Shown in pieces: positions 1-6,177 of a DNA stretch of 6,224 nucleotides. Origin of the DNA: an uncultured Opitutales bacterium (GTDB taxonomy: Bacteria; Verrucomicrobiota; Verrucomicrobiia; Opitutales; UBA9783); the NCBI GenBank assembly GCA_934700265.1, contig CAKUXH010000057.1, positions 1 to 6,224 on the forward strand. Reading direction: 5' to 3'. Position 1 is the stretch's first letter. Each line of letters begins with the position of its first letter. Both the position numbers and the translations under genes were made by a program. A model generated the notes under the pieces. That model was not told the origin of the DNA. It ran no database searches and saw nothing but the letters and a program-made list of their open reading frames with translations.

Positions 1-79
1 ACTGATACAAGAAAGATGTTTAATTTTTTATACATTTATATTAAGTATTTGTTTATAAGTTTTTCGTTTGTTTTATTCA

Positions 80-109
80 ATGTCAACTATAAAATAAAAA
101 ATATATAAT
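80..109 (+). promoter_or_regulatory. Candidate sigma-70-type promoter upstream of pyrG
   Basis: A perfect -10 hexamer TATAAT lies at 104-109. An 18-base spacer separates it from ATGTCA at 80-85, which matches four of six positions of the -35 consensus TTGACA. Transcription would begin near 115-118, leaving a leader of about 100 bases before pyrG. The surrounding DNA is so AT-rich that -10-like words are common (TAAAAT at 176-181 is another), so this is only a candidate. Bases 1-79 hold no coding region or hairpin that I can support. Confidence 0.35.
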
Positions 110-212
110 AAAGGGTTGTGATCATTGAGAAAATAGATGTTTTTTAAAAAGGTGTGTTTACAGTCTTGCCCTTTATAAAATAATTGTTTTTCATAATTAG
201 GAAAATAAAGGG
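108..212 (+). promoter_or_regulatory. pyrG leader with alternative pairings that could mask the ribosome binding site
   Basis: The word ATAAAGGG occurs at 108-115 and again at 205-212, where it overlaps the presumed pyrG ribosome binding site. Its exact reverse complement CCCTTTAT lies between them at 169-176. In RNA, 169-176 could pair over 8 bases with either copy, but not both. Pairing with 205-212 (28-base loop) would hide the ribosome binding site; pairing with 108-115 (53-base loop) would free it. The upstream copy overlaps the candidate -10 element, so it may not be transcribed, in which case only the masking hairpin remains. No U-tract terminator follows either stem. The pairing is seen in the sequence; the regulatory role is inference. 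Confidence 0.3.
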
Positions 213-213
213 G
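208..213 (+). promoter_or_regulatory. Presumed ribosome binding site of pyrG
   Basis: AAGGGG ends two bases before the pyrG ATG at 216, which is closer than usual. A second candidate, AGGA at 199-202, lies 13 bases upstream of the ATG, which is rather far. This is the most purine-rich site in front of any gene in the window. Confidence 0.4.
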
Positions 214-215
214 TC

Positions 216-1835
216 ATGAAATTAGTATTTATTACAGGTGGAGTAGTATCATCGCTGGGGAAAGGGTTAACCGCAGCATCTCTAGGAACATTGTTAGAAA
301 ATCAAGGTCTGCATGTTGGACTTCAAAAGATGGATCCTTATTTAAATGTAGATCCTGGGACAATGAGTCCATGCCAACATGGTGAGGTTTATGTATTAAA
401 TGATGGAGCAGAAACGGATCTTGATTTAGGTCATTACGAACGTTTTACCGATGTTAATCTTTCACGAAAAAACAGTGTTTCTTCAGGGCAGATCTATGAA
501 AGTGTTTTAAAGAAAGAACGTAATGGTGACTATTTAGGAAATACCGTACAAGTTATTCCACATGTAACAAATGAAATAAAACAGCGTATTTTATCGGGAG
601 CTACCAAAGATGTCGATGTATTGATTACAGAGATTGGTGGTGTGGTTGGCGATATTGAAGGTTTACCTTTCTTGGAAGCATTACGTCAAATTTCGCAAGA
701 ATTAGGTAAAGGAAATGTTGTATTCGTTCACGTTACCTTATTGCCTTATTTGCGTTTTGCGTCTGAATTGAAAACGAAGCCTTCTCAGCAAAGTGTTGCT
801 AAATTGCGGGAAATAGGTATCCAACCAGATATTCTTATTTGTCGGACTGAGGTGCCTATGGATGTTTCGATTCGGGAAAAATTAAGTTTATATTGTAATG
901 TCCCAACATCTGCTGTCATTGAAGAGCGAGACGTCGAAACTTCAATCTACGAATTACCTTTATGTTTACATAGGGAACGTTTAGATGCATTAGTTTTGGC
1001 TCAGTTAGGATTGCCTTACAAGGATAAACCTTTAACGGTTTGGGAAGAAATTGTAGAGCGTATTAAGGCGCCTAAACATGAACTTACTGTAGGTGTTGTT
1101 GGTAAGTACACAGATTTAAAAGATGCTTATAAGTCTGTTTATGAAGCTTTATTTCATGCAGGTATCGCCAATCATTGTAAACTTTCTATAAAAACAATTG
1201 ATGCAGAACAGCTCGAAAAAACACATGATGTGTCTGTATTCGAAGGTCTTAAAGGAATTCTTGTGCCTGGTGGGTTCGGATCGCGTGGTGTTGAAGGAAA
1301 GATGCTGGCTATTCGTTATGCACGTGAAAATGGAATTCCTTATTTAGGTATTTGTTTGGGAATGCAGTTGGCTGTTATTGAGTTTGCTCGTCATGTTTTA
1401 GGTTATTCAGATGCAAATAGTACAGAAATTGATTTGCAAACAAAACATCCGGTTGTATCTATTATGGAAGAACAGAAGTTGAATACTTTAAAAGGTGCAA
1501 CAATGCGTTTAGGGGCTGCTCTTTGTCACTTAACGCAAGGAAGTTTAATTCGTTCTATTTATAATCAAGATACAATTTCGGAACGTCATCGTCATCGTTA
1601 TGAATTTAATGGAACATATGAAAAGGAATTTGAAGACCATGGCATGAATTTGGTAGGGCATCATCCGATATCTCATTTGGTTGAAGCAATTGAAATTCCT
1701 AGTCATCCTTGGTTTATTGGTGTGCAATATCATCCTGAATTTCAATCTAAGCCTCATAAGCCACATCCATTATTTGTTGGTTTTATAAAAGCTGGACTTG
1801 ATTATCAAAGTAAATTAAAAAATAGAATGGACTAG
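216..1835 (+). CDS. pyrG: CTP synthase (glutamine-hydrolysing)
   Basis: This cytosolic enzyme makes CTP from UTP, ATP and glutamine, the last step of pyrimidine nucleotide synthesis. It has 539 residues (545 in E. coli), so it is full length. The N-terminal amidoligase domain spans about residues 1-270, with the ATP loop SSLGKG at 12-17, QKMDPY at 37-42, [10 protein letters not shown] at 68-77 (Mg/UTP site) and [12 protein letters not shown] at 138-149. The class I glutamine amidotransferase domain spans about 290-530, with GKYTDL at 296-301, the oxyanion-hole motif PGGFG at 351-355, the nucleophile Cys380 in GICLGMQ, and His506 and Glu508 in YHPEF completing the triad. RHRHRYEFN at 457-465 is also typical. 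Every key residue is present, so both half-reactions should work. The ATG at 216 gives the usual N-terminus. It is the first gene of the plus-strand cluster; the next gene begins 27 bases after the TAG stop. Identity is secure. Confidence 0.98.
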   Translation: MKLVFITGGVVSSLGKGLTAASLGTLLENQGLHVGLQKMDPYLNVDPGTMSPCQHGEVYVLNDGAETDLDLGHYERFTDVNLSRKNSVSSGQIYESVLKKERNGDYLGNTVQVIPHVTNEIKQRILSGATKDVDVLITEIGGVVGDIEGLPFLEALRQISQELGKGNVVFVHVTLLPYLRFASELKTKPSQQSVAKLREIGIQPDILICRTEVPMDVSIREKLSLYCNVPTSAVIEERDVETSIYELPLCLHRERLDALVLAQLGLPYKDKPLTVWEEIVERIKAPKHELTVGVVGKYTDLKDAYKSVYEALFHAGIANHCKLSIKTIDAEQLEKTHDVSVFEGLKGILVPGGFGSRGVEGKMLAIRYARENGIPYLGICLGMQLAVIEFARHVLGYSDANSTEIDLQTKHPVVSIMEEQKLNTLKGATMRLGAALCHLTQGSLIRSIYNQDTISERHRHRYEFNGTYEKEFEDHGMNLVGHHPISHLVEAIEIPSHPWFIGVQYHPEFQSKPHKPHPLFVGFIKAGLDYQSKLKNRMD

Positions 1836-1849
1836 AAGGCGTAAATTCG

Positions 1850-1887
1850 TTAGTTTTGTATTATGAAATATATTATTAGTTTTGTAT
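1850..1887 (+). repeat. 12-base direct repeat straddling the lipoprotein start codon
   Basis: TTAGTTTTGTAT occurs at 1850-1861 and, identically, at 1876-1887, with a 26-base period. The first copy fills most of the gap between pyrG and the lipoprotein gene; the second lies inside the signal-peptide coding region and is in a different reading frame relative to the ATG at 1863. It may be a small local duplication or chance in AT-rich DNA. No function can be assigned. Confidence 0.4.
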
Positions 1888-2375
1888 GTTTGTGTTTAAC
1901 GGGGTGTTTTAACTCAGCGCCTAAACCTAATCCTCAGATTAAAGATACGATTTTATGTGACCATACTTGCAATGAAATTATTTTAGAGGACGAGAAGACT
2001 GATATGCCAGAGGAAAATGATATTTTTGCTGGCAATTATGAAGCTCATGAGGTTGTTGCTAAGATATTCTTTTGTTTTGATAGTGTAAAATTGTCAGACC
2101 GTGATAAAGTAACGCTTCAGCCAGTTGCAGAGCAATTAAAGCGTGAATCAGAGAAATCAGTTTATATTTTTGGCTACACAGATTGGTATGGCAAAGATGT
2201 TTATAATGATTCACTTAGTGAACGCAGAGCGCAAGTAATTGCTGATTATTTGCAGACACTTGGTGTTTCAAAAGATAAGATTTATACCATTGCATTGGGG
2301 AGTCGTTTTGCTACACCTAATTTGAGTAAACCAGATGGCCTCAAAGATCGTCGTTGTGATCTTGTCATACGATAA
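1863..2375 (+). CDS. OmpA/Pal-family peptidoglycan-binding lipoprotein
   Basis: This is a small lipoprotein of 170 residues predicted to tie the outer membrane to peptidoglycan. A short signal peptide ends in the lipobox LTGC, so Cys15 should be lipidated. Residue +2 is Phe, not Asp, which favours outer-membrane sorting. A hydrophilic, acidic linker (about 16-62) contains Cys32 and Cys36. The OmpA C-terminal domain covers about 64-170, with FDSVKLSDRD at 72-81, GYTDWYG at 104-110, LSERRAQVIADYL at 118-130 and DRRCDLVI at 162-169. Asp107 and the Arg pair at 163-164 correspond to the residues that bind diaminopimelate in this family. The length fits Pal, but no tol genes are nearby, so pal is not assigned. 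No Shine-Dalgarno sequence is evident, and an in-frame TAG at 1851 rules out a longer normal start. The stop overlaps the lpxK start by one base (TAATG), suggesting coupled translation. Confidence 0.9.
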   Translation: MKYIISFVCLCLTGCFNSAPKPNPQIKDTILCDHTCNEIILEDEKTDMPEENDIFAGNYEAHEVVAKIFFCFDSVKLSDRDKVTLQPVAEQLKRESEKSVYIFGYTDWYGKDVYNDSLSERRAQVIADYLQTLGVSKDKIYTIALGSRFATPNLSKPDGLKDRRCDLVIR

Positions 2376-3562
2376 TGTACGTATTTCGTATAATTCAAAA
2401 AAACATCCAACTTTTTGAAAATTTTGTAAAGGATGTAATTTATAACCGGCGACATGACCTAAGGGCGCGTCGTTTGGGGGCTTTTTTTAAATTACTTTCT
2501 GTTCCTTTTTATACAATTGTTTGTCTGAGACAAAAGGCTTACCAAAAGCGTTGGTTGCACAATCAACATTTGGGTTGTATGGTTATAGTGGTAGGAAATC
2601 TTACCGTAGGAGGAACCGGTAAAACACCTATTGTTGAGAAACTTGCAAAATCTTTACGAGATAGGGGACGTAATGTCGGTGTTTTGAGTAGAGGATATAA
2701 AAGTAAAAAAGAGAGTTTGCTAAAAAAATTATGGCATTGGATTTTGCATGCTGAACCATGTCCTCCTAAGGTAGTTAGCGATGGGAAACAGTGTTTGCTT
2801 CCTTATGAAATTGCAGGCGATGAACCATTACTATTAGCTAAAAATTTAAAGAATATTTGCGTGGTTGTTGACAAGGATAGAGTAAAAGCAGGGCAGTATG
2901 CTATAAAAACGTTTAATTGTGATACTTTATTGCTTGATGATGGGTTTCAGTATTTTCCTTTAAAGGGAACATTTTATATTCTTTTAGTTGATGCAACAAA
3001 TCCTTTTGGTAATGGTTATGTCTTACCAAGAGGTATTTTAAGGGAACCGTTAGAGCATATGCAACGTGCTCAGTTTATTTTTTTAACAAAATGTGATCAA
3101 GTATCCCCGCAACGTTTAAAAACATTAGAGCGTTTTATTCGTCATTATAACAAACAAGCTCCTATCCTTCCTTGTATCCATCAGCCGAAATATTTGAATG
3201 AACTCAATGGAGAAAAGCAGTTACCTTTGTCAAATCTTCATGGCAAAAAAATAGCAGCGCTTAGTGGAATTGCTTCACCTAAGACCTTTGAAAAGTTTTT
3301 AACAGATGCTGGAGCAACGATCGTTTATAAAGAAAATTTTTTGGACCACCACTGTTATACTGACTTTGAAATTCAAGAGTTTGTTGAACAAGCTAAGCAA
3401 GCTCGAGCTGATTGTCTTGTTACTACTGAAAAAGATGCCATGCGAATAGCTGGAACCGATTTCCAGTTGCCATTTTATTTCCTTCGTATGGAAATAGAAT
3501 GGGTAAAAGGAACAGAACCTTTTGAGTGTATTCTTCATAAATTAGCTAATGAGTGCCCATGA
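2375..3562 (+). CDS. lpxK: Tetraacyldisaccharide 4'-kinase (lipid A 4'-kinase)
   Basis: LpxK phosphorylates the 4' position of the tetraacyldisaccharide 1-phosphate to give lipid IVA, late in the Raetz pathway, at the cytoplasmic face of the inner membrane. The 395 residues exceed the usual 320-370. A hydrophobic segment at about 34-52 is the expected membrane-associated helix. The P-loop is [12 protein letters not shown] at 74-85 (Lys83, Thr84). Further family motifs are SRGY 105-108, GDEP 148-151, VDKDR 165-169, DDGFQY 188-193 (Walker B region), LPRGILREP 217-225, TKCD 238-241, DHHCY 324-328 and TTEKDAMR 350-357. The Walker B motif ends in Tyr where many homologues have His. Extra length lies in the N-terminus and in a basic, Trp-containing stretch at about 109-132. 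Translation begins in TAATG, overlapping the lipoprotein stop by one base, and the TGA stop overlaps the holA ATG. The presence of lpxK indicates lipid A synthesis. Confidence 0.95.
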   Translation: MYVFRIIQKNIQLFENFVKDVIYNRRHDLRARRLGAFFKLLSVPFYTIVCLRQKAYQKRWLHNQHLGCMVIVVGNLTVGGTGKTPIVEKLAKSLRDRGRNVGVLSRGYKSKKESLLKKLWHWILHAEPCPPKVVSDGKQCLLPYEIAGDEPLLLAKNLKNICVVVDKDRVKAGQYAIKTFNCDTLLLDDGFQYFPLKGTFYILLVDATNPFGNGYVLPRGILREPLEHMQRAQFIFLTKCDQVSPQRLKTLERFIRHYNKQAPILPCIHQPKYLNELNGEKQLPLSNLHGKKIAALSGIASPKTFEKFLTDAGATIVYKENFLDHHCYTDFEIQEFVEQAKQARADCLVTTEKDAMRIAGTDFQLPFYFLRMEIEWVKGTEPFECILHKLANECP

Positions 3563-4590
3563 AAAATAATGTTTACTTAGTTTTTGGTAACGATGATTTT
3601 TTTGTTGATTTAAAAGCAAAAAAGATCTTGGAAATGTATAAAGATTTTTCTGTAGAGATTATCGATGGAACTATGGGGAATATTGCTGATTTAAAACGAG
3701 TCTTGGAAAATACGATTGAGAGCTTAAGAACTATGGATTTTTTTTCTACTCGAAAATGTGTATGGTTAAGATCAACTAACTTTTTAAGTTCAAGTAGTCC
3801 AGCAGCCACAGAAGGAGCTCAAGCAACTTTAGAATGTTGGTTAGATATCGTTGAGAAGCTTCCTACAGATGTTTGCCTGATTGTATCTGCTTCGCCAGTT
3901 GATAAGCGTACACGTTTGTTTAAAGTGCTTCAAACATTAGCTACCTGTGAAGAAATGGAAGAAAAAAAGAATGGAGAATATTTACATTTTTTAATTAAGA
4001 AAATTTGTAAAAAGCAAAATGTTGAAATTGATTCGGATGCATCAGAACTTTTATCTCAAAAGTTAAATTATCAACCAAGGACTATAGCCAATGAATTAGA
4101 AAAACTGGCTTGCTTAAAAAATTTTTCTGGAAATATTACTTACGAAGATGTTTTGAAAAATACACCAACTCTGATCAATGATGAGTTTTTTGAACCTGTA
4201 GAAGCATTTTATGAAAAAAATGAAGAACGCTATGTTCGAAGCCTTCGTAATCATTTTATTTTAAACAAAGAAATGAGAAGCGTTTTAACGATGATGCAAA
4301 ATCGTAATCGGCTTCTTATTCAGTTAAAAGCTCTTAATTTATCTAATATTTCGAAAACAACTCTTGAATCAAATTATAAAAACTATGAAAAGTTTTTTGG
4401 GCCCATTGAGGAGAAAAATACATTTTGTATTTTTTCACAAAATCCTTGGTATTTAAGTCGATTAAAAACTCAATTTTCGCTAGAATGCCTTTTGACTTTG
4501 CAGGTAGAATACACAAAATTGTTCGATTTAATTTTAAAAACGCCCCACCAGGCATGTTCCTATATGGAAAATTTAGTGCGATTTTTTTAA
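3559..4590 (+). CDS. holA: DNA polymerase III delta subunit (clamp loader)
   Basis: The delta subunit opens the beta sliding clamp as part of the clamp-loader complex. The product is 343 residues, the same as E. coli HolA. Delta proteins diverge strongly, so the call rests on overall pattern: an N-terminal strand with YLVFGNDDFF (5-14), TRKCVWLRSTNF (64-75), DKRTRLFKVL (115-124) before the domain boundary, then FLIKKICKKQNVEID (144-158) and ANELEKLACL (177-186) of the second domain, and a helical C-terminal domain from about 206. No Walker A motif is seen, as expected for delta. I chose the ATG at 3559, which forms an ATGA overlap with the lpxK TGA, over the GTG at 3553, which would add two residues. 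GAG at 3551-3553 is a weak ribosome binding site, so translation probably depends on coupling to lpxK. The stop overlaps the converging amidase stop. Confidence 0.87.
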   Translation: MKNNVYLVFGNDDFFVDLKAKKILEMYKDFSVEIIDGTMGNIADLKRVLENTIESLRTMDFFSTRKCVWLRSTNFLSSSSPAATEGAQATLECWLDIVEKLPTDVCLIVSASPVDKRTRLFKVLQTLATCEEMEEKKNGEYLHFLIKKICKKQNVEIDSDASELLSQKLNYQPRTIANELEKLACLKNFSGNITYEDVLKNTPTLINDEFFEPVEAFYEKNEERYVRSLRNHFILNKEMRSVLTMMQNRNRLLIQLKALNLSNISKTTLESNYKNYEKFFGPIEEKNTFCIFSQNPWYLSRLKTQFSLECLLTLQVEYTKLFDLILKTPHQACSYMENLVRFF

Positions 4591-5603
4591 AGATAATAGT
4601 TGTGAATTCCTTTACAAATGCTTGATACCAATTTTTCTTGATAGCTATTTTTCTTTATTGTATGTGCTTCTTCATGATTGTTAATGAAGCCACATTCAAT
4701 TAAAATACCAGGGCAGTTTAGCCCCTTTAAAACTGCCATACGACCATGACGAATACCTCGATCTTGTAATGGCAACTGTAACCTTAATTGATTTTGTATG
4801 TTCCAAGCTAAAAATGTGTTTGCTTCATCAAATTTATTGATAGGACTTATGATATTGTCTGTTTTTATAGTCGTATTATGGTCAGTGGAAGGATGATTTG
4901 CAAAAGAATAAATGAATGTCTCTAATCCATTTGCAAGCTTAGAAGCTGCTGAATTATAATGAATGGAAATAAATAAATCCGCTTTTTTATTATTAGCAAA
5001 TTCTGTTCGTTTTTCTAAAGAAATATTGGTATCTTTTTCGCGAGTTAAGTAAACAAAATAACCTTTTTCTTTTAATTTTTGAGCTAATAATTTTGCGGTT
5101 TGCAAAGTTAGATTTTTTTCTATTAACTGTAGAGATTTATTTTTAGCTCCTTCAGACTTGCCTCCGTGTCCCGGATCGATAACAATTACTTTCCCAGTAC
5201 GCTTCAAGAAAGATTTAGGGAACAATAAAGGGCGCAAAATCTTCTGCACATCTACTTGAGAAATAATATAACTTTCTTTGGTATTCTTTAGCCAACTTGA
5301 CCGTGTCTTCTTATTTAAAGCTTTTGTATTTTTCCTTTTTGCTGATTCTATTTTATATGTAAGAAATAATTTAGTACCATCTAACACAGCTTCTTTGGAG
5401 TCTGAAGTAAATTTAAAATTATGGGAAGAATTCCTGAGCGTAATAACTTTCCCTTGTTGAGATAAGGTTAACGCATTCTTTTTTGCAAAATTGGATAAAT
5501 CACTAGGATGCGGCATTGCATATGACAAACATCCTAAATTAACAAGAAATAGTACGATAAAATTATTCTTCAGATTCGTCAAATTCATCCTCTTTTTTAC
5601 CAT
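4587..5603 (-). CDS. Secreted N-acetylmuramoyl-L-alanine amidase (Amidase_3 family)
   Basis: This zinc enzyme cuts the bond between MurNAc and the stem peptide of peptidoglycan, acting outside the cytoplasmic membrane in cell separation or wall turnover. It has 338 residues. A basic start (KKR at 3-5) and a hydrophobic core at about 15-26 form a signal peptide, with likely cleavage after SYA at 29. A beta-rich N-terminal module (about 44-130), which I cannot name with certainty, precedes the catalytic domain (about 138-336). Zinc ligands are His146 in DPGHGG, Glu162 in IEKN and His215 in SIHYN; Glu303 in LIECGF is the catalytic glutamate. TREKD (187-191) and DRGIRHGRMAVL (281-292) also fit. 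The Lys-rich stretch at about 87-109 looks like an insert in the N-terminal module. The start is uncertain: ATG 5603 gives the better signal peptide, whereas ATG 5588 has GAGG directly abutting it. Either start lies inside infC, suggesting cotranscription. It belongs to the AmiA/B/C superfamily, but no specific symbol is justified. Confidence 0.93.
   Translation of the reverse strand: MVKKRMNLTNLKNNFIVLFLVNLGCLSYAMPHPSDLSNFAKKNALTLSQQGKVITLRNSSHNFKFTSDSKEAVLDGTKLFLTYKIESAKRKNTKALNKKTRSSWLKNTKESYIISQVDVQKILRPLLFPKSFLKRTGKVIVIDPGHGGKSEGAKNKSLQLIEKNLTLQTAKLLAQKLKEKGYFVYLTREKDTNISLEKRTEFANNKKADLFISIHYNSAASKLANGLETFIYSFANHPSTDHNTTIKTDNIISPINKFDEANTFLAWNIQNQLRLQLPLQDRGIRHGRMAVLKGLNCPGILIECGFINNHEEAHTIKKNSYQEKLVSSICKGIHNYYL
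4712..4737 (-). repeat. Perfect 8-base inverted repeat inside the amidase gene
   Basis: GGCAGTTT at 4712-4719 and its reverse complement AAACTGCC at 4730-4737 flank a 10-base loop. Read on the minus strand, the RNA could form a hairpin followed shortly by a U-rich but interrupted stretch. It encodes part of the conserved catalytic region (around AVLKGLNC, residues 290-297), about 120 bases before the stop, so protein constraint may explain it. Confidence 0.3.
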
Positions 5604-6177
5604 AGACTAAAACACGTTTATTAGAAGGTAAGGGGGTCATTAATACAAAAATATTACGACCACTTAAAGTAATTTTAGCATCTGGTAAACCAACATTTTT
5701 TAAATCTTCTGTCATACGTTGAACTACTTCAACGCCTAGTTGAGGTGCAGACATCTGACGACCTTTCAAGTTGATATATAATTTTACTTTATTGCCTTTG
5801 AATAAGAAAGATTCTGCCTGACGTAATTTGGTAAAGTAGTCATTTTTCTCAATAGAAGCACCTAATTTTATTTCCTTTAATTTGGCAGCAGTTGTTTTTT
5901 GAGCTTTTGATTTTTTGCCCTCTTCGTACATGTATTTACCAAAATCTAAAATTTTACATACGGGAGGTTGAGCTTTGGGAGAAATCTCCACAAGATCTAA
6001 ACCTGCTTCTAAGGCTAAATTTAAAGCCTGTTGTAATTGTAATACGCCTATTTGTTTACCATCGGCTCCGATAACTCTGACTTCGCGAGCACGAATCTGT
6101 TTATTTTTTCTTGGCAGGTTAGATGCTTGTTTTTTAAAAGGAAACTTTGATGATTTTGTTTTTAAAGGTGGTACCAT
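5563..6177 (-). CDS. infC: Translation initiation factor IF-3
   Basis: IF-3 binds the 30S subunit, keeps it apart from 50S and checks the start codon and initiator tRNA. The product has 204 residues against 180 in E. coli. The N-domain covers about 24-83 (NKQIRA 25-30, LDLVEISP 60-67, PPVCKILDFGKYMYE 71-85), followed by a basic linker (about 84-99) and the C-domain at about 100-186 (KEIKLG 101-106, KVKLYINLKGRQM 130-142). The extra length is a basic N-terminal extension of about 23 residues and an acidic tail, DEFDESEE at the end. The start is ATG, not the rare AUU used by E. coli infC; the preceding in-frame codons are TAA, TTA and ATA, so no longer normal start exists. No Shine-Dalgarno site is evident. 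Downstream is the amidase, overlapping by up to 41 bases, instead of the usual rpmI-rplT. Confidence 0.97.
   Translation of the reverse strand: MVPPLKTKSSKFPFKKQASNLPRKNKQIRAREVRVIGADGKQIGVLQLQQALNLALEAGLDLVEISPKAQPPVCKILDFGKYMYEEGKKSKAQKTTAAKLKEIKLGASIEKNDYFTKLRQAESFLFKGNKVKLYINLKGRQMSAPQLGVEVVQRMTEDLKNVGLPDAKITLSGRNIFVLMTPLPSNKRVLVYGKKEDEFDESEE

Noticed and set aside
1545..1766. Minus-strand open frame of 73 codons inside pyrG
   Set aside because: It lies wholly opposite the conserved glutaminase domain, resembles no family, and has no supporting start context; it is a shadow of pyrG.
3553..3555. GTG as the holA start
   Set aside because: The ATG two codons later forms the common ATGA stop-start overlap with lpxK and is the more economical choice.
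3573..3809. Minus-strand open frame of 78 codons inside holA
   Set aside because: It is a composition-driven shadow (Lys/Ser/Ile-rich) of an AT-rich gene, with no ribosome binding site.
4569..4590. AT-only stem (AAAAT/ATTTT) with T-run at the holA end as a terminator
   Set aside because: The stem is about five A-T pairs and too weak to support a Rho-independent terminator.
4425..4625. Plus-strand open frame of 66 codons across the holA end and amidase end
   Set aside because: It overlaps the real holA in another frame and the amidase on the other strand, and the product is not protein-family-like.
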